DNA of 64,000 nucleotides, taken from assembly GCF_027587205.1 (NCBI RefSeq), contig NZ_JAPDOD010000047.1:1-64000 (forward strand), in the 5' to 3' direction. Every line of letters starts with the position of its first letter. The stretch's first letter is position 1. Source of the DNA: Solirubrobacter ginsenosidimutans. Its GTDB lineage: Bacteria; Actinomycetota; Thermoleophilia; Solirubrobacterales; Solirubrobacteraceae. Of this stretch, positions 63,238-64,000 are shown in pieces. The notes beneath the pieces were generated by a model. That model worked only from the letters and a program-made list of their open reading frames with translations. It had not been told where the DNA came from and searched no databases. The position numbers and the translations under genes were made by a program.

Positions 63238-64000
63238 ATGAGTCCTGAACGTTTCGCCGCCGAGCGCGCTGCCGCGTGGGAGGAGCTCGAAGCGTCGCTG
63301 CTGCGCGCCGGCGACCGTCCCGAGCGGCTCGGACGCAACGGCGTGCGGCGCCTCGGCGAGCTCTACCGCGCGGCCGCGGCGGATCTCGCGTTCGCGCGAC
63401 GGCGCTTCCCGGGCGAGCCGCTGACCCGGCGCCTGGAGGCGCTGGTGCTGCGGGCGCGAGCGGCGGTCTACGCGCGCTCGGGGCGCCGGGCGTCCTTCGT
63501 GGCGTTCTTCACCCGCGGCTATTGGCGCCGGCTGGCGGAGCGCCCGTTGCTGGTGCTGGCCGCGTGGCTGCTGCTCGCCGGCCCCGCCGTGGCGGGCGCG
63601 GCGTGGGGCGCCACCGACCCGGCGACGGCCGCCGGCCTGATTCCCGCGCAGTTCCAGGCTGCCGCGGACCCGCCCGCGGAAGGTCGCGACTATGACCCTG
63701 CGACGGCGTCGGCGTTCTCGTTCTCGGTCATGTTCAACAACATCCAGGTGACCCTGATCGCGTTCGCGGGCGGGATCACCTTCGGGGTGCTCACCGTCTA
63801 CGCGCTGTTCTTCAACGGGTTGCTGTTGGGGGTGATCGGCGGGCTCGCGGTCGGGGCGGGCAACGGGACGGCGTTCCTGCGGCTGATCTCGTCGCATGGG
63901 CCGCTGGAGATCTCCTGCATCGTGGTCGGCGGGATCGCGGGGCTGCGGATCGCGTGGGCGCTGATCCGGCCGGGCTCGCTGCGGCGCGTGACGTCGCTGC
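63238..64000 (+). CDS. SpoIIM-like (DUF95) membrane protein, cut by right edge
   Basis: At least 254 residues, open at the right edge. A basic helical part (RFAAERAAAWEELEASLLRAG) leads to several membrane segments and the FNNIQVTLIAFAGGITFG string of the stage II sporulation protein M family. No sporulation genes are seen; in Actinobacteria this family is encoded with RDD genes and has no known role in sporulation. The ATG is preceded by TTTGCGCCT and lacks a strong ribosome binding site. Confidence 0.85.
   Translation, partial: MSPERFAAERAAAWEELEASLLRAGDRPERLGRNGVRRLGELYRAAAADLAFARRRFPGEPLTRRLEALVLRARAAVYARSGRRASFVAFFTRGYWRRLAERPLLVLAAWLLLAGPAVAGAAWGATDPATAAGLIPAQFQAAADPPAEGRDYDPATASAFSFSVMFNNIQVTLIAFAGGITFGVLTVYALFFNGLLLGVIGGLAVGAGNGTAFLRLISSHGPLEISCIVVGGIAGLRIAWALIRPGSLRRVTSL

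Noticed and set aside
63238..64000. Sporulation gene as evidence of spore formation
   Set aside because: SpoIIM-like proteins with RDD partners occur in non-sporulating Actinobacteria and no other sporulation gene is here.

Overview
This is a gene-dense, very GC-rich chromosomal window. The protein content (a GuaB3-type IMP-dehydrogenase relative next to guaA, ROK repressors, paired RDD/SpoIIM genes, a deazaflavin-type oxidoreductase, a CysM of the O-phosphoserine type, a TatA/Tat-substrate cluster, many LamG/Ig/lysyl-oxidase-like secreted proteins) fits a soil actinobacterium, most likely of the class Thermoleophilia (Solirubrobacterales). That placement is inferred from gene content and not proven. 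No tRNA, rRNA, CRISPR array, transposase or prophage block was recognised. Most lineages of reading agree with ordinary vertical chromosome; the accessory parts are small.

Layout. 1-2.2 kb: the start of a secreted protein and a soluble PAS histidine kinase. 2.2-9 kb (minus): glmS, a propeller protein, an MFS transporter, then the run rplM-rpsI-glmM, so both ends of amino-sugar activation (GlmS, GlmM) sit beside two ribosomal proteins. 9-14.3 kb: a LamG protein, a large lysyl-oxidase/Ig-like secreted protein and a secreted M23 endopeptidase. 14.3-17.9 kb: three sugar-nucleotide genes (UDP-GlcNAc 2-epimerase, hexapeptide acetyltransferase, DegT aminotransferase) interrupted by a Phd/VapC toxin-antitoxin pair with a clear operator. 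17.9-21.4 kb: nucleotide genes guaB3-guaA. 21.5-22.5 kb: an unusual protein with the QRxxGN motif of contractile-injection cargo. 22.5-30.4 kb (minus): pfkB-type kinase, D,D-carboxypeptidase, LysM, pyrF, HU, a cation efflux protein, rdgB, rph, murI. 30.4-31 kb: a 123-bp inverted repeat pair. 31-35 kb: a pilin-like gene, a glycosyltransferase and two zinc-ribbon proteins, one with internal tandem repeats and one with a SPOR domain. 35-44 kb: a deacetylase-like protein, nadB, HAD hydrolase, 3-hydroxyisobutyrate-dehydrogenase relative, DUF1802 and a secreted penicillin-acylase homologue. 44-47.8 kb: a JAMM peptidase, TatA, two ferritin-like exported proteins and CysM. 48.5-52.7 kb: aminotransferase, MFS/TetR pair, and a decayed monooxygenase joined to a decayed LysE gene. 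52.7-55 kb: a repeat-rich patch with a nucleotidyltransferase. 55-62 kb: a sugar ABC importer (binding protein, ATPase, permease) with a Gfo/Idh/MocA dehydrogenase and two ROK regulators. 62-64 kb: two RDD membrane proteins divergent from a SpoIIM-like protein cut by the right edge.

Two genome-wide habits are visible. Genes inside operons overlap by 1-8 bases (ATGA, GTGA, TTGA, TAATG), and many genes that head a transcript have no ribosome binding site but carry TAnnnT six to ten bases before the start codon, which suggests widespread leaderless mRNAs. Start codons were chosen with this in mind and several differ from the longest possible frame.
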